Shown here in pieces: positions 44,816 to 56,184 of a stretch of 64,000 bases of DNA. Source of the DNA: Haematococcus lacustris. Its lineage: Eukaryota > Chlorophyta > Chlorophyceae > Chlamydomonadales > Haematococcaceae. A model generated the notes under the pieces. It worked only from the letters and a program-made list of their open reading frames with translations, did not search any database and had not been told where the DNA came from. The number at the start of each line of letters is the position of its first letter. Within the stretch, counting starts at the first letter, position 1. Position numbers and translations under genes: made by a program. The DNA is taken from the NCBI GenBank assembly GCA_030144725.1, contig JASKMD010000026.1, positions 12,205,407-12,269,406 of the forward strand, given 5' to 3'.

Positions 44816-45605
44816 GGCGTGTGACCGTCACACCTGCAAGCAAAAAGGGGCGTGCTCACGGTAAGGCTGGGCAATGGGGGCCACTGATGTGCAAGGGGCT
44901 GGCCACTCACTGTTATCTCCATGTGCCATTGCTGACTTCTTGCTGCCTCCTTGTTGGCTGCTGCTCCTCCCAGCTGGCTGTGCCTCCTGGCTGTGGGGGG
45001 CATGGGCCTCTTGGCCTTGGCCAACCACTTGCCTTGCCCATGCCTCCTGGCTGCCACTCCTGGCTGCCACTCCTAGCTGCCGCTCCTAGCTCCGATCCTG
45101 GCTGCTCCTCTTGGCTGCTCCTCTTGGTTGCGCCTTCTGGGGAGTGGTGGGTCTGGCAGGTGGTGCCACCAAGGGTGAGGGTGAGGGTGAGGATGACAGC
45201 CACCAAGGGTGAGGGTGAGGATGAGGAGGAGGTGAGGAGGGGGTGGAGCGATGGTCTCCTCTTGTCCGCCGCCCTGGCTGCCGCTACTTGTTGCCGTTGT
45301 GGTTGCTGCTTCTGGCTGATGGAAGGTGCCACTGCGCCTTGGCACCGAACCTGCTCAAGCAATACATGGCACATGGCACATGCCACGCTCCAACCTCGCG
45401 GTCGCACCTCAGAGTCGCATCTATGCATCGCACCTTTGCAAGCTATCTTTGTGCCGTTCGCCCTCAACTCTGTGCTTGATCACAAACACCATATTCCTTT
45501 CGCTGATCACTAATGGCTGCGAAACCGAGCTGCATGCTGGCCTCTTGGCTGACGACTGATGGCTGCGAAGGCTAGCTGGCCCGCATTTCATGGCCGGCTG
45601 CGAGG
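44816..45605. other. Repeat-derived sequence without supported gene
   Basis: Ctg/gct-rich imperfect repeats and GGTGAGG runs (45170-45240). No splice-coherent frame found. Confidence 0.5.
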
Positions 45606-45683
45606 CTTACTGCGGGCTTACTGCGGGCTTACTGCGGGCTTACTGCGGGCTTACTGCGGGCTTACTGCGGGCTTACTGCGGGC
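45606..45683. repeat. 11-bp repeat GCTTACTGCGG, seven copies
   Basis: Direct tandem array, flanked on both sides by CATTTCATGGCCGGCTGCGA (45574-45599 and 45681-45705), so the array sits within a duplicated segment. Confidence 0.92.
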
Positions 45684-45879
45684 ATTTCATGGCCGGCTGC
45701 GAGGCTTAATGCGGGCTTTGCGAGGTCGACATGGTTTCCTCTCATGGCGCCTCGCGACCTCGTGGCACACCAACGGCATGCTTGGTGGCAGCTGGCGCAG
45801 ATCCCAATACACAGCCCGTCAGTTTTCGCGCTCTTGCATGCAAGTCACATGCACAATTGATAATTGACTCTGCAGTGCG

Positions 45880-46345
45880 AGACCCTGCACAAGGTCAGCA
45901 AAACCCTGCACAAGGTTAACGAAACCCTGTGCTAGGTCTGTGTTGACTTAGGTGAAATCATAGTGGTTGCGAAGCCCTGCACAAGGTCAGCGAAACCCTG
46001 CACAAGGTTAACGAAACCCTGTGCTAGGTCTGTGTTGACTTAGGTGAAATCATAGTGGTGGCGAAACCCTGCACAAGGTCAGCGAAACCCTGCACAAGGT
46101 TAACGAAACCCTGTGCTAGGTCTGTGTTGACTTAGGTGAAATCATAGTGGTGGCGAAACCCTGCACAAGGTCAGCAAAACCCTGCACAAGGTTAACGAAA
46201 CCCTGCACAAGGTCAGGGTTGACTTAGAAAAAATCAATGCTTGGATCGAAACCCTGCACAAGGTCGGCAAAACCCTGCACACGGTCTTAAAACCCTGCAC
46301 AAGGTTTGCGAAACCCTGCACAAGGTCAAATGAAACCCTGCACAA
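45880..46345. repeat. GAAACCCTGCACAAGGTC minisatellite in a 92-bp higher-order unit
   Basis: Three nearly identical higher-order units of about 92 bp each contain three ACCCTG cores plus CTGTGTTGACTTAGGTGAAA. Irregular single cores follow. The core is again a degenerate ACCCTGNNCAGGGT palindrome. Confidence 0.9.
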
Positions 46346-46436
46346 GGTTTCAAAGGCTAATTGTGCCTCAAAGAGAGAATAAACCGTGTGCAGGGTTTCA
46401 GTAAACTGGCCCCCATTTCTTACTGGCACTGACTTT

Positions 46437-46715
46437 GCACATGCTACCTACTAGGTTGTGCTTCTATTCTGATGCCTGACAACTCCTCATACTCAGAAAT
46501 TTTAAAAAGTCACTTCAGTCAGTTAGCACCATCTCCCTTAGCCAAATTCGGGGTGAGGGCCCAGCTGATGGTCCAGCAGCTCCGCAATGACCAAGAACTT
46601 CACTTTGGCCCAAGGGAGTCTTCTCCTCCACTAGGTCACAGCAGCCTACATGCCAAGTCTCAGACCTCAACTCGCAAGTTTGCCGAGCCAGCCAGCCCTT
46701 ATTTGCCAGGAGTGA
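46437..46715 (+). repeat. Dispersed repeat head, copy 2 (inverted relative to 38930-39250)
   Basis: Diverged reverse-complement match to 38930-39250. This copy has an open frame (46472-46729) containing LRNDQELHFGPRESSPPLGH, while the other copy has stops in that frame, so coding is doubtful. The head is here joined to the GAAACCCTGCACAAGG array instead of the CAGGACCCTG array. Confidence 0.7.
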
Positions 46716-48157
46716 TCTGGTATCATTGAGCGTCTGGAGGCAACAATGCAACACCGCATGCATCAGTATGGTGAAGGGCACATTGGCTGGACTGGGCTGG
46801 GCTGGGCTGCCTTGCCTGGGCTTGATTAGCGATGAAGCCAGCAGTGCGGGTTCATGGAGCACGACCAATGGCTATACGCTCAGCCATTACAGCGGACCCA
46901 GCAAGGCTTCGCTTCGAGCGATGGGGCATAGCTCAAAATGCTTCAGATGCGGCTGTCATCGACCGAAAGGTCCATCGCCGACTCCGACGGCAGGAGTAGC
47001 TTCATTGCTTTTGTTCTTTCTACATTGGGTTGCCGTAAAGGCCATCATTCGGGGCGAAAAGGCCCTGGCATGGGAAATCTGAGGCGAGTTATGTTTATCC
47101 TGATTCAGTACCAGCGGACATGTCATTCCGCTTGCAAAAGATGAAACATCTGTGGTAGCGCCCAATGTGGTTCCCCCGGTGTGCATTGCAAGGCGTTTGG
47201 CACGTTTGACATACATTTGATGCTTTTGGCAGTGTGTCCCACACTACCACTCGCCATTGACCGAACTGGTGCATGATGAGGTCAAGTCAGCGCCAGGGTG
47301 TGAGTGTGTGGTACAGCTAGCTGCTGAAGAAGTTTCAGGCCCAAAGCCTCACGGCGTACCCCCTCAACCCGGCCATGAGACAAGCCTCTAGCAAGCAGCA
47401 TGTAGCACATACTGTAGACACCCAGTAGGCACCTGGACATCGCCGAGGACATCGCCGCAACAACACACATACTTTAGGGCGCAAATAAGAGCGATAGAGC
47501 GCTCCTAGCGTTGTGTGCTGGTCGGGGCCCCCGAACATTGGACGGGGTCGCGGACCAGCCAATCAACATAGGCCTGTTCCTCTGAGCCGATGCTAACGTG
47601 CGCGGCGCTGCGTCAAGGCGTGCCAATCTTACATCCAGAAGCGGTGTATAGAGTCAGTTAGGTCCGTCCGAAAAATAGCGTTTTTTTACCTTGCTTGTCT
47701 AGCCTGACTTACAGTATTCCGTGGACAAAGGACTATTGTTTTTCAGTTCTCTTCTCCCTTCGTAAACACTACAACAACTCGCTTAAAACCTACCGACATC
47801 ATTCAGTGAGAAACAACGTCATTAGGCAACGTGGCACTTCATGTAAAAGAAAAACAACATTTGTTCATGCATCCTACCATGCAATCGTGTACTCTTACAG
47901 GCAGCCAGGTTGGCTGAAGGTGATGTACCATCCAAAACAACAGGTAAGCCGCTGAAACTCAATCAGTAGAAACAAGCCAGCTTATAAATGTTGTGTCAGG
48001 GTAAGAGCCTGTCACTGTGTTGTGTTTATTCTTGACATCCTGCGGTGTGCACTGTAACGCGATCAAGCCCTACATGGTAATCCGTGAAACGCCTTTACTT
48101 ATTCACTATCTTGGTGGACTGCCATGACTTGTGCAAGCCAGTGCTACCTCGTGTTAA
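46716..48157. other. Stretch without supported gene
   Basis: Isolated frames (for example one with KCFRCGCHRPKG at 46930-46975) have no supporting exon context. I see nothing I can name between here and the retropepsin-like gene. Confidence 0.45.
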
Positions 48158-49238
48158 TCACCGCAAGTGCAGGCAAGTCCTCCTCTTCACATACAGCTTG
48201 TGGGTCTCTTTGTTAATGCCGAGACCTAATCGCTGCATGCCAGGGCCTCCCAAAATTGCATCAAAACCCTTGGAGTCCCTTCCCTCTTTGACAGGAGACA
48301 CCTTGATGATCAGCACACCGGTACCTGTCATGTGACATGCACAAAATGAGTGTAAACCTTTTGGCCACTGTGGTACAGTTGACATCACATTGCATCGATG
48401 TACATTGCTGAACAAATTTGATTGCAACCCAAACCACCGTTTTCCATGAATTGCTGTGCGGACGAACAATGCATGACTTGTAGCCTCTTCCATACCTGCG
48501 CAGTCTGGGTGTGAAGCAACTTGGCTCGACACTGACCTAGTGCTTCCTGCATAATGTCAAACAGAAAAGAGGAGCTTGTCACAAAACGGTCTACATGCAG
48601 GTGTGATATCACAAGATACCTGACACTGCAGGCTGGACACTGACATGCAAAGAAAGCCGTGGCATACCTAAGTCGGTGGTGTGAGGCCCAGGCATATCAT
48701 GCTCGTCAGACCAGACCTCCAGATATGCGAAACTCAAATCGTTCTCCAAGACCCCTGGCCCGTCATCTTCCATCAAGACTGCCGCCTTCACAACACCTCT
48801 GGCAACCAGTAGAACAGTAGACAAGGTGTTATGCCTGCACTTCAGCTGACTTGCGTATCAGAACATGACCTGGCAACTTGTGGCATGCTACATCTTCAGC
48901 CCTGTAGACTGCTGTCGAGGTGGTAGAATATGATAATAACCGACTGCAACCAAATTGGCATGTCGCTTCCAACACGCTGCGCACCCACCTCCTCCGCACC
49001 TCTCCAAAGGCAGCCTGACCCATCTCCACCTTGGTGGCCTTTTCTGACTTTGGCAAGCCCAGCTGATCAGCCTTGTAGGCAGAGATGTTAATGTCCATGT
49101 CACAGCCCGTGTCCACCAGCAGCTCAGCCTGCATCTGCCTCTCATTGTACTGTAGCAGGACACAAACACAAAGGTCTGCCTTGCCCAGGCTCCCAGTTTG
49201 CTGAATGGATGCAGCTGTGCTCGCTGCCTTGTCAGTAC
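48158..49238 (-). CDS. Spliced gene with a retropepsin-like aspartic protease domain (3' exons)
   Basis: Four minus-strand exons join with matching phases and no stop: 48989-49238, 48668-48834, 48496-48546 and 48158-48324 (stop at 48158-48160). They encode about 211 residues. The first carries LLVDTGCDMDINISAYKAD, a DTG active-site loop (Asp codon 49111-49113). The last carries FDAILGGPGMQRLGLGI, the hydrophobic ILG turn near the end of retropepsins. Together these make a single-lobe, retroviral-type aspartic protease that would act as a dimer. At least one exon lies upstream, because the first listed exon begins in phase 1. No RT follows, so this is either a host retropepsin-like gene or a domesticated or orphaned protease. 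Confidence 0.65.
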
Positions 49239-49675
49239 CTGTCAGCACAGAAATCAGCAAAACAGTGCCAGGATAACTGTCAACATCTGAATGCAAGCAA
49301 CAGTAGTGTGATTATCACCCAGGCAGTGACCTATGTGGACGTCTGAATCAGCACCATGCAGTATACATGTGTACAATTTGAGCTACAAGCAAATTTGAGC
49401 TACATGTCATTTGTCATGGATGCAGTCTAGAGTGTTTTTGAGCTGTTGTCCGCAGCGCAGCAAGCATGCGGTATCCATGGGGCATGGGACGCGCACTTGG
49501 TACGCACACTTTGTCTTGGATGTGTGCATACAAAATCCACAACAACAAGCATGCATTAAGCGCACCAAAGCAATGCTGGCAACAACACGTGCAAGCATGG
49601 CATGCACTTGTACAGCATCACATGTGAGTTTGCACCACACACCGCTTGCTGCAGTGATGCTGCACCTGACAAGGC

Positions 49676-50191
49676 GCACAGGACCCACAATGCCCGGTAC
49701 GTCAGCAAGCTCAGAAAGCACCCTATGCTCGTGCTCAATGTCCGTTGGGTCCAGTGTGAACTTGGCCAGCAGAGGCTGCGTGTGGTTTTGGAACGCAGTC
49801 AGCAGCATGGCCCTGCGACGGCAGCCAAGCACACAGCCTGCCAGTCAGCTTATGCCTAGCATTGAAGAGCATCCAGCCCATTTCTGACACATTGGCCCGC
49901 AGGCAAGGCACACCTTGCAGGCATGCCGCTGCTGTATGGGCCGTTGAAAACCAGCCCCTCGCTTCTCTGAAACCGTACTTTGGTGCTAGTGTGGGGGGTG
50001 GCTGCAACATATTGGTACAGCTGCAAGAGCAGCTGGTCATCAGCGTACGGTAGCTGCGGAGCACAGAAGCGAATCAGGTCCTGGACCACGTGTGCATCCA
50101 CTCTAGCCATGACGCCCCTGAGCCTTGCTTTCAGGTCTTGCAGAGTCTGCGGACCCTGTGGCCCTGCATGCATCAGAAAAGGACGCGGCAT
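49676..50191 (-). pseudogene. Kinase-like gene fragment
   Basis: The minus-strand exon ending near 49676 encodes LLAKFTLDPTDIEHEHRVLS followed by ELADVPGIVGPV. This resembles the N-lobe of protein kinases (Lys strand, helix C, then the PGIV turn). Upstream, 49980-50130 encodes FCAPQLPYADDQLLLQLYQY. I could not chain the pieces with consistent phases or reach a catalytic loop, so a fragment or pseudogene is the safest call. It lies just upstream of the retropepsin-like gene on the same strand, but the intron phases do not join them. Confidence 0.35.
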
Positions 50192-50470
50192 GTTGCCCTA
50201 GCTGCTGCCCATGCCACGTGCTGCGCTCAGCTGCTGCCGACTGCTGACACTGTTACCCCTGGCTGCTGCCCTACCGTGCGGCCTACTGCCCCTCATTGCC
50301 TAGGTACTAGTGCATATGGCTGCTACCGGACGCGGCATGTTGCCCTAGCAGCTGCCCATGCCATGTGTTGCGCCCAGCTGCTGCCGACTGTTGACGTTGT
50401 TACCCCTGGCTGCTGCCCTTCCGGCCTACTGCCCCTCATTGCCTAGGTGCATATAGCTTGTGCTCGACGC
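50183..50470. repeat. Tandem duplication, two units of about 140 bp plus a partial third
   Basis: Units start GACGCGGCATGTTGCCCTAG at about 50183 and 50329, and a diverged third starts at 50464. CTG-rich interior; no gene. Confidence 0.8.
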
Positions 50471-50865
50471 GTCATGTTCCTCTAGCTGCCGCCCATGCCT
50501 CACCATGCTTAACCCTAGCTTTGTTTTGCTCGACGCTCAATCGCCGTGGGCAGACTGCTCCCGTATTGCCGTCGCCATTATTGTCGCCAATCGCGTTTTG
50601 ATCGCGTGCAGATTGCTTCACCCGAACGTCATCTGTCTTTATTTGTGTAAGCAAATGATTGCGTGTGGCAGGGTTAGAGCATTGCGTTGTAAGCTCTAGG
50701 GTGCTAATTGGTTGAGTTCAGGGTGGTGCGCGTTTCTTTTTCCTGCTGTCTTTTTCCAAGCTGTAATTGCCCCACAACCCCGTAACAGCCCTCACACGTC
50801 CCGACCTCTGGATAATCTGATTGTTACGGGTATATAACGGTTTGTGATTTTCTCGTAATGGAAAG
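50471..50865. other. Spacer without supported gene
   Basis: No exon or repeat recognised. The right border at 50866 is where similarity to the tandem unit begins. Confidence 0.5.
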
Positions 50866-53226
50866 GGATGTCCGAATCAGCACCTTGCAGTATACATGTG
50901 TACACTTTGAGCTACAAGCAACGTGCATCGCACGCAATGATATCAATGGCGCGAGATGTAAAGCACACAGGGAGCAAATGTATGGAGCTAATCACAGACC
51001 ATACAAACACAAGCGGAGCATGCCCAAACCTTGATGTGTGCTTGTGTGTGCAGCATGCACCATAAAGCCTGCTGTCCACTTCACTTATGACCAGAATGAG
51101 TTGTATTGCAGCGAGTGTGGTGCGTTCAGCCATAGGATGGTCAAGGGAGGTCAAGAACGTGTTGCCGGTGACCATACTCGACTGCCCTGCACCTGTAGCC
51201 CATTTGAAGCATCCTGCTCGGAACCAGAGGGAAAAGAAAGAACACATAGCAACGACCAGAAGAATTATTTGCACAGCCTGTGACAGCAAGCTATACACGC
51301 TTGTAGCCCACACTGACGTCCCTTGCTCCTCCGCAGTCAACTGATATGCCACGCAGGCTAATGGGCCAACGTTGACGAAGATCAACCGCAGCCCCAGCAC
51401 CCACCATTTGGGTAATGCACCTGTAGACACAAGGGACAACCTCAGTGAGCCTTGAGGTGCATTGGCCCTGCACAGGCGGTGAACAAGAATCAAGATGTGG
51501 TGCATCTGCGCTATATGTTGCTTGTTCCCAAAATAATGCAAGACCTCGTCCTGTGAATTGCAGTTTGCAGTTGCATTCTGCCGCTGCTGCTGTGTGTGCT
51601 AATAAAACTCACTAGCAGCAAGTTCCAGCTTGTACCAGTGTGCATGACTAGCCACACCAGTCCACCGAGACACCAGTGTAAGGTTTTCGTAGAAATGACA
51701 CAGGCAAGTCTTATATTATTGCTGCCTAATAGTGCAACCCTGTAACCCGATGCACGTACCATCTTCCATCTGCCTTCTGACGTCTGCCAACTCGTTCTGA
51801 ATGCGCGCAATATCCTCTTTGAGTTGTTTGGTGGATCGCGCCATGTCCTCTCTGAGTTGTTTGGTGGATGCCTCTACTACCGCCTCTGCCCACACATCCA
51901 ACCCACCTGCAGCCGCATGAGCTGGCGCCGCCACTGTAAGCACATCAAGACAAACACAAAAAATTGATTGGTCAACATGCACCAATGCCGCAATCCATAC
52001 ATGCACATCTGAAGGTGGATATCAGTGTGGAGAGCTGCTGACATCACACACACCACACGCTTGGCGCTCTATTGCATCACACACAAACACCCATGCGTTG
52101 GACGGGCACGCACTGTGATTGAAGCTGTTGCTGTGCATGATTCAAATGTGGTTGCTGTGCATGTGTGGTGACATGTTTCAAGTGTTCATGCCAGTGTGTG
52201 CATGAAAAGATACCAATAGCTTTGTACGCTCTGCTGCTACGTTGCTATGTGTCACATGTGCTGAGATGTGTGCACCCAAGGAATGCAGTGCACGTCCAGC
52301 CCACACACACACCCCACATATCGCCTTTTGTTCCAATATGAACTACCATGTCCTGGCCAGTATGCACGCTCATGTGCCACTTCGCTAAGTGCACATTGAA
52401 TCAGCTTACCAGATGGAGCCTGGTGCCATTCAAGTTTGCCTTTAGATGGAAGATTGGGTCTGGACTTGGATAATGTCATGGTCCGACCCTCGTTTGTCCA
52501 CTTCAGCACGCCAGCACCATACAACGTTGTCATAGCCTCCCATGCTTCTGCACATTTTGCTGGGAGTTCAAAGGTGTCTAGCGGTGTCTCGGTCCCTTGC
52601 TTGTACACTGTCACGTCTTCTACCATCTGCACAACACGACAAGTGATTCATTACCAGCAAAATGAACGGATGGTTCCTTGGGCACAAGCCAGCACAAGCC
52701 TTGACCAAGCAAAATTGTGAGATTGTCAAAGTATGTAGAGGTCGTGCTACAACGCAGCTGCTGCTTAATCCTGTACTCACCCTTGCTGCGCCTAGGATGC
52801 AAAAACTGCTTGACAATCTGTAGGTACGACCTGGTATTTCGCGAGCCAACCTGCAAGACAGAGAATCCACGTCTCCTGTGAAGGGCTGCTGCTATCCACC
52901 AACCTATAGTATCGCTCGCAGCTTCTCGGCTGCGCTAACCCTCACCTTCGTTGCAACTCCGACAAGGCACGATTTAAGGCACGGTAGTCCAGCGATGGTA
53001 TCAATTCAATTTAGTTTGCTTGTATTGACGTGCTGGTTTGCATTGCGATTGCGCTCATTCGGGATGTGGGCAAAGTCGCAACTGCCTCAACTGATTCACG
53101 CCTCGTCTACTGATTGCTTGCTCACACTTGTTTGTTTGCTAACACTTGTTTGCTTCCTAACATTTGCATTGTAAGACCTGGCTCTGACTTGTGCATACTT
53201 CAGACTTGTGCATGGCACAGCTTTGT
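50866..53226. repeat. Diverged, rearranged relative of the 8.75-kb unit
   Basis: 50866 to about 52180 matches unit 1 from about 2010 to 3505. From about 52185 it matches 6327 to 7415, so the 2.8 kb holding exons 4-9 of the nine-exon gene are absent. The switch lies in an intron sequence present twice in the unit (about 3386-3510 and 6236-6345). A short match to the same family also occurs at 49319-49400. A few percent divergence and small indels separate it from the array units. Confidence 0.85.
51716..52990 (-). pseudogene. Rearranged homologue of the nine-exon gene with coiled-coil exons
   Basis: Minus strand: exon 1 and 2 homologues (about 52800-52990), the exon 3 homologue (MVEDVTVYKQGTETPLDTFE, 52415-52626), then a short VAAPAHAAAG exon and a coiled-coil part with a duplicated heptad block (KQLREDMARSTKQLKEDIAR). 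Exon 2 has one extra base compared with unit 1, which breaks the phase-0 join to exon 3. If translation starts at the ATG of exon 3, this does not matter. It may preserve the original exon order before the unit acquired exons 4-9, or it may be a deletion derivative. Confidence 0.45.
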
Positions 53227-53923
53227 AACTTACAGACCCTCCCAACTCTGAGAAAGCCATGTACACTACCTTGACATGGATGTCCCGGTGCCGGGGCGTG
53301 TGCGATTGACGTAGCACCGTGCGGCATGCGATGACCGCTTAGTCTGCTATACGCCCGTAATGCCAGGAACCCCGTAAACGAAATAAGTGCGCCCACCAAT
53401 CAGCCGGTCGCTCTCACCACATCGCGCAGCGCAAGTCAGCTATGGGAGTGCTTCCCAATGGCGTGGTGGACTCCTAACGCTTTAAGGGCAAGTACAGCCG
53501 GCAATCCTAATTCCTCCCAGCTCAACTAACCCGACACTGTTTCCTTAATGTAGGCGCGCTCATAGTCTTGCATCTGTGAGGGCATGGTCTGAGATAGTAC
53601 AAAATCAGCATCGCACCTCTCAGTGCGAGGTAAGGACTGACATGTACATGTGCACGAAGCTTGCTATGTTGCTTGTGAAGAACACATTGCATAGAGCAGA
53701 ATGACCCGCCCTTGGTGCCGCTGTCAATGTAGGGAAAGCATATGTTATCGGAACGTAATTGACCTCGTGCATACTAGTACTCAACAACACAATGCTTGAC
53801 AATTGTTGCAGGATCTGGCCGCCACCACCACCATCACCATCACCACCACCTCCTAGCCTACCCCCAGCCCTGCCCCCAGCCCTGCCCCCAGCCCTGCCCC
53901 AGCCCTGGCCCCAGCCCTGCCCC
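53227..53923. other. Stretch without supported gene
   Basis: No coherent exons. A (CAC)n run at 53822-53850 gives a spurious His tract. Confidence 0.5.
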
Positions 53924-54040
53924 CAGCCCAGCCCAGCCCAGCCCAGCCCAGCCCAGCCCAGCCCAGCCCAGCCCAGCCCAGCCCAGCCCAGCCCAGCCCA
54001 GCCCAGCCCAGCCCAGCCCAGCCCAGCCCAGCCCAGCCCA
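53924..54040. repeat. (CCCAG)n pentanucleotide array, about 23 copies
   Basis: The complementary-strand counterpart of the GGGCT array at 40696. A shorter run follows at 54068-54104 after CATCTTGTGTC, which is itself duplicated. Confidence 0.93.
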
Positions 54041-54161
54041 TCTTGTGTCAGCCCAGCCCTGCCCCCAGCCCTATCCCCAGCCCAGCCCAGCCCAGCCCAG
54101 CCCATCTTGTGTCGCTCTGTGGCTTTGCACCTCAGCAACCACCCTACTCAGCAGCCACCCT

Positions 54162-54234
54162 ATGGGTCGTCTCAGCAAACGCACCAAGGCCAACAGGGCC
54201 AATCTTGCTCGTGGGCATGCAGCAGTGGCAGCAA

Positions 54235-54282
<48 letters not shown>

Positions 54283-55680
54283 CAACAGCAACAGCTGCCA
54301 CAGAGGCAGAAGGGGCCAGATCTGCCGCTGCCTTGCAAGTGTGCGAGGCAGAACTTGAAGAGGCCAGATCTCAGCTTCGCTCATGCCAGAGTGTCAACAT
54401 GCGCACCGCCACAGACCTGCAAGAGTGCCGAGAGCAATTGCACCAGTCCCAGCAAGCGTTGCAGCAGTCTGAGAGTGAGGTGCTTGCCTTGCAAGTGTCT
54501 TTGCATCGCTGCCGAGCAGAACTTTCAGCTGCAAAACAAGAGCTGGCAGCATGTAAGAGCAAGGTCAGGAGCATGGGAACCCAGCTGGCGATCACGCAGG
54601 CACAGCAAGCAGCAGCTAGGAAGGACATGCCCAAGGACGTGCGAGACAAGATGTCTTGGCTGCACCGCACTCGGGTGTCACTTAACACCTTGAAGCGTTG
54701 GCATGGCATGCGGGGTGCACCACCGTGCACCCAAGCAGCCAACCCAGCAACAGCCTTTAAGGCCCCCCCTCCCCCTCGCCACAAGGAGCGAGACACCCTG
54801 ACAGGAGCCTACACTGCAGCCTATGCATGCAGCAATGCGGCGTTGTTAACTTTGCCCAACGTGTCATGCCAGCAGCTAGGCCCGCTCCGCACAGCTGTGG
54901 CGGCTGCAGAGTTTCCGGATGCCCCACCTCAACCTCAAGCTGGGCCTTCCACAGTGCGCCGGCACCAGCAGATGCTCACTCGTAAAATCCAAGGCACATT
55001 CAAAAGTGAGTACCATGGAATGTTACCAGAGTGTTACCATGGGGTGTTGTTATGGGTTGTTGTGGTGAGGTTGTTGTGGGATGCTGTTATGGGGGGTCTC
55101 CATGGGTTGTTACCATGGGGTGTTGATATGTGGTAGTGCCAAAATGTGAATAAGTTGGACTGGAGTTGGGATGTGTGTGATGTGTGCATGCGCAGGCCAG
55201 TTGAGCAAAGCGCCAGCAGTTCACGTCCAGATGGATGGCTGCACCATCAAGAATGGCAAGGTTGTGCTGTTTTGTGCAAGTGCATCCATCCCAGCTCCTG
55301 TCCCCTCCCTGCCCACCTCAAGCCTGACTGCTGGCCCCCCTACGCCCTTGGCTGCTGACCCCCCCACGCCCTTGGCTGCTGGTCCCCCTACGCCCTTGGC
55401 TGCTGGCCCCCCTACGCCCTTGGCTGCTGACCCCCCTACGCCCTTGGCTGCTGACCCCCCTACGCCCGTGGCTGCTGACCCCCCCACGCCCTTGGCTGCT
55501 GGCCCCCCTACGCCCTTGGCTGCTGACCCCCCTACGCCCTTGGCTGCTGGCTCCCCTACGCCCTTGGCTGCTGACCCCGCTACGCCCTTGGCTGCTGACC
55601 CCCCTACGCCCTTGGCTGCTGACCCCCCTACGCCCTTGGCTGTTGACCCCCCTACGCCCGCCCAGATCCTAACACATGGC
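54162..55680 (+). CDS. Coiled-coil gene of unknown function, two exons seen
   Basis: I start it at the ATG at 54162 ([20 protein letters not shown]), because upstream sequence in that frame is only CCCAG satellite. Exon 1 (54162-55005) encodes a poly-Ala tract from a CAG run (54237-54290), then long heptad helices ([38 protein letters not shown]) and a basic region with [17 protein letters not shown]. Donor GTGAGT at 55006, acceptor CGCAG before 55196. Exon 2 starts [20 protein letters not shown] and runs into 8-residue PPTPLAAD repeats (55333-55650), then into the dispersed repeat, where coding meaning is lost. The 3' end is probably truncated. It is possibly a transposon-borne or multicopy gene, but no domain is recognised. 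Confidence 0.5.
55333..55650. repeat. 24-bp repeat CCCCCTACGCCCTTGGCTGC, about 13 copies
   Basis: In-frame 24-bp repeat encoding PPTPLAAD or PPTPLAAG. It keeps the frame of exon 2 of the coiled-coil gene and may therefore be translated. Confidence 0.88.
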
Positions 55681-55699
55681 CAAGAGCCGTCCAGGATGG

Positions 55700-56065
55700 T
55701 GTGGTGCCAGGACCCTGTGGTGTGGTGCCAGGACCCTGTAAGCCAGGACCCTGTGGTGTGGTACCAGGACCCTGTGAGCCACAACCCTGTGGTGTGGTAC
55801 CAGGACCCTGTGGAGAAAGACACTCATCGTAGGACCCTGTACAGGGTCCTGGCACACATGGTCGAAAGCATCAAAACAAGGTCAACATGACCAACCACCG
55901 GCTATGTAGGAATCCTAACAGGTTTCTATCACATAGGGATGCAAAGAATGATTACAATATCAACACTCATAGGGTACACAGGACCCTGTACAGGGTCGGC
56001 AGGACCCTGTACAGGGTCCTACGACCATGATGTCAATAGGACCCTGTACAGGGTCCTAGGACACG
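55700..56065 (+). repeat. Dispersed repeat, copy 3 (inverted relative to 39258-39560)
   Basis: Diverged reverse-complement match to copy 1, including ATCACATAGGGATGCAA and the flanking palindromes. Four GTAC palindromes occur: 55833-55848 and three at 55982-56060, of which the last is the complete AGGACCCTGTACAGGGTCCT. The match ends at 56065, exactly where the 3' tail of the non-LTR element begins. Confidence 0.85.
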
Positions 56066-56090
56066 GAAGAAGAAGAAGAAGAAGAAGAAG
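56066..56090 (-). repeat. (TTC)n 3' tail of the non-LTR element
   Basis: Written GAA on the plus strand, it abuts the dispersed repeat at CTAGGACACGG. Microsatellite tails instead of poly(A) occur in several non-LTR clades. Confidence 0.85.
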
Positions 56091-56184
56091 ACTACTCCGG
56101 TATTCACCGGCGTGCATTAAGGGAGGAGCTACCGCCTGGGGCGCGGCCTGCTCCCACCATCCAACCAAATAACAGGCGTCCCCC

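Noticed and set aside
46472..46729. Protein-coding gene in the dispersed repeat head
   Set aside because: The homologous copy at 38930-39250 has stops in the matching frame and no splice context was found.
53820..53850. Histidine-rich N-terminus of the 54-55 kb gene
   Set aside because: It comes from a CAC run and CCCAG satellite upstream of a better ATG at 54162.
55652..55890. Extension of the coiled-coil gene through QDPVVW repeats
   Set aside because: The frame has entered the dispersed repeat minisatellite; the opposite strand is equally open.
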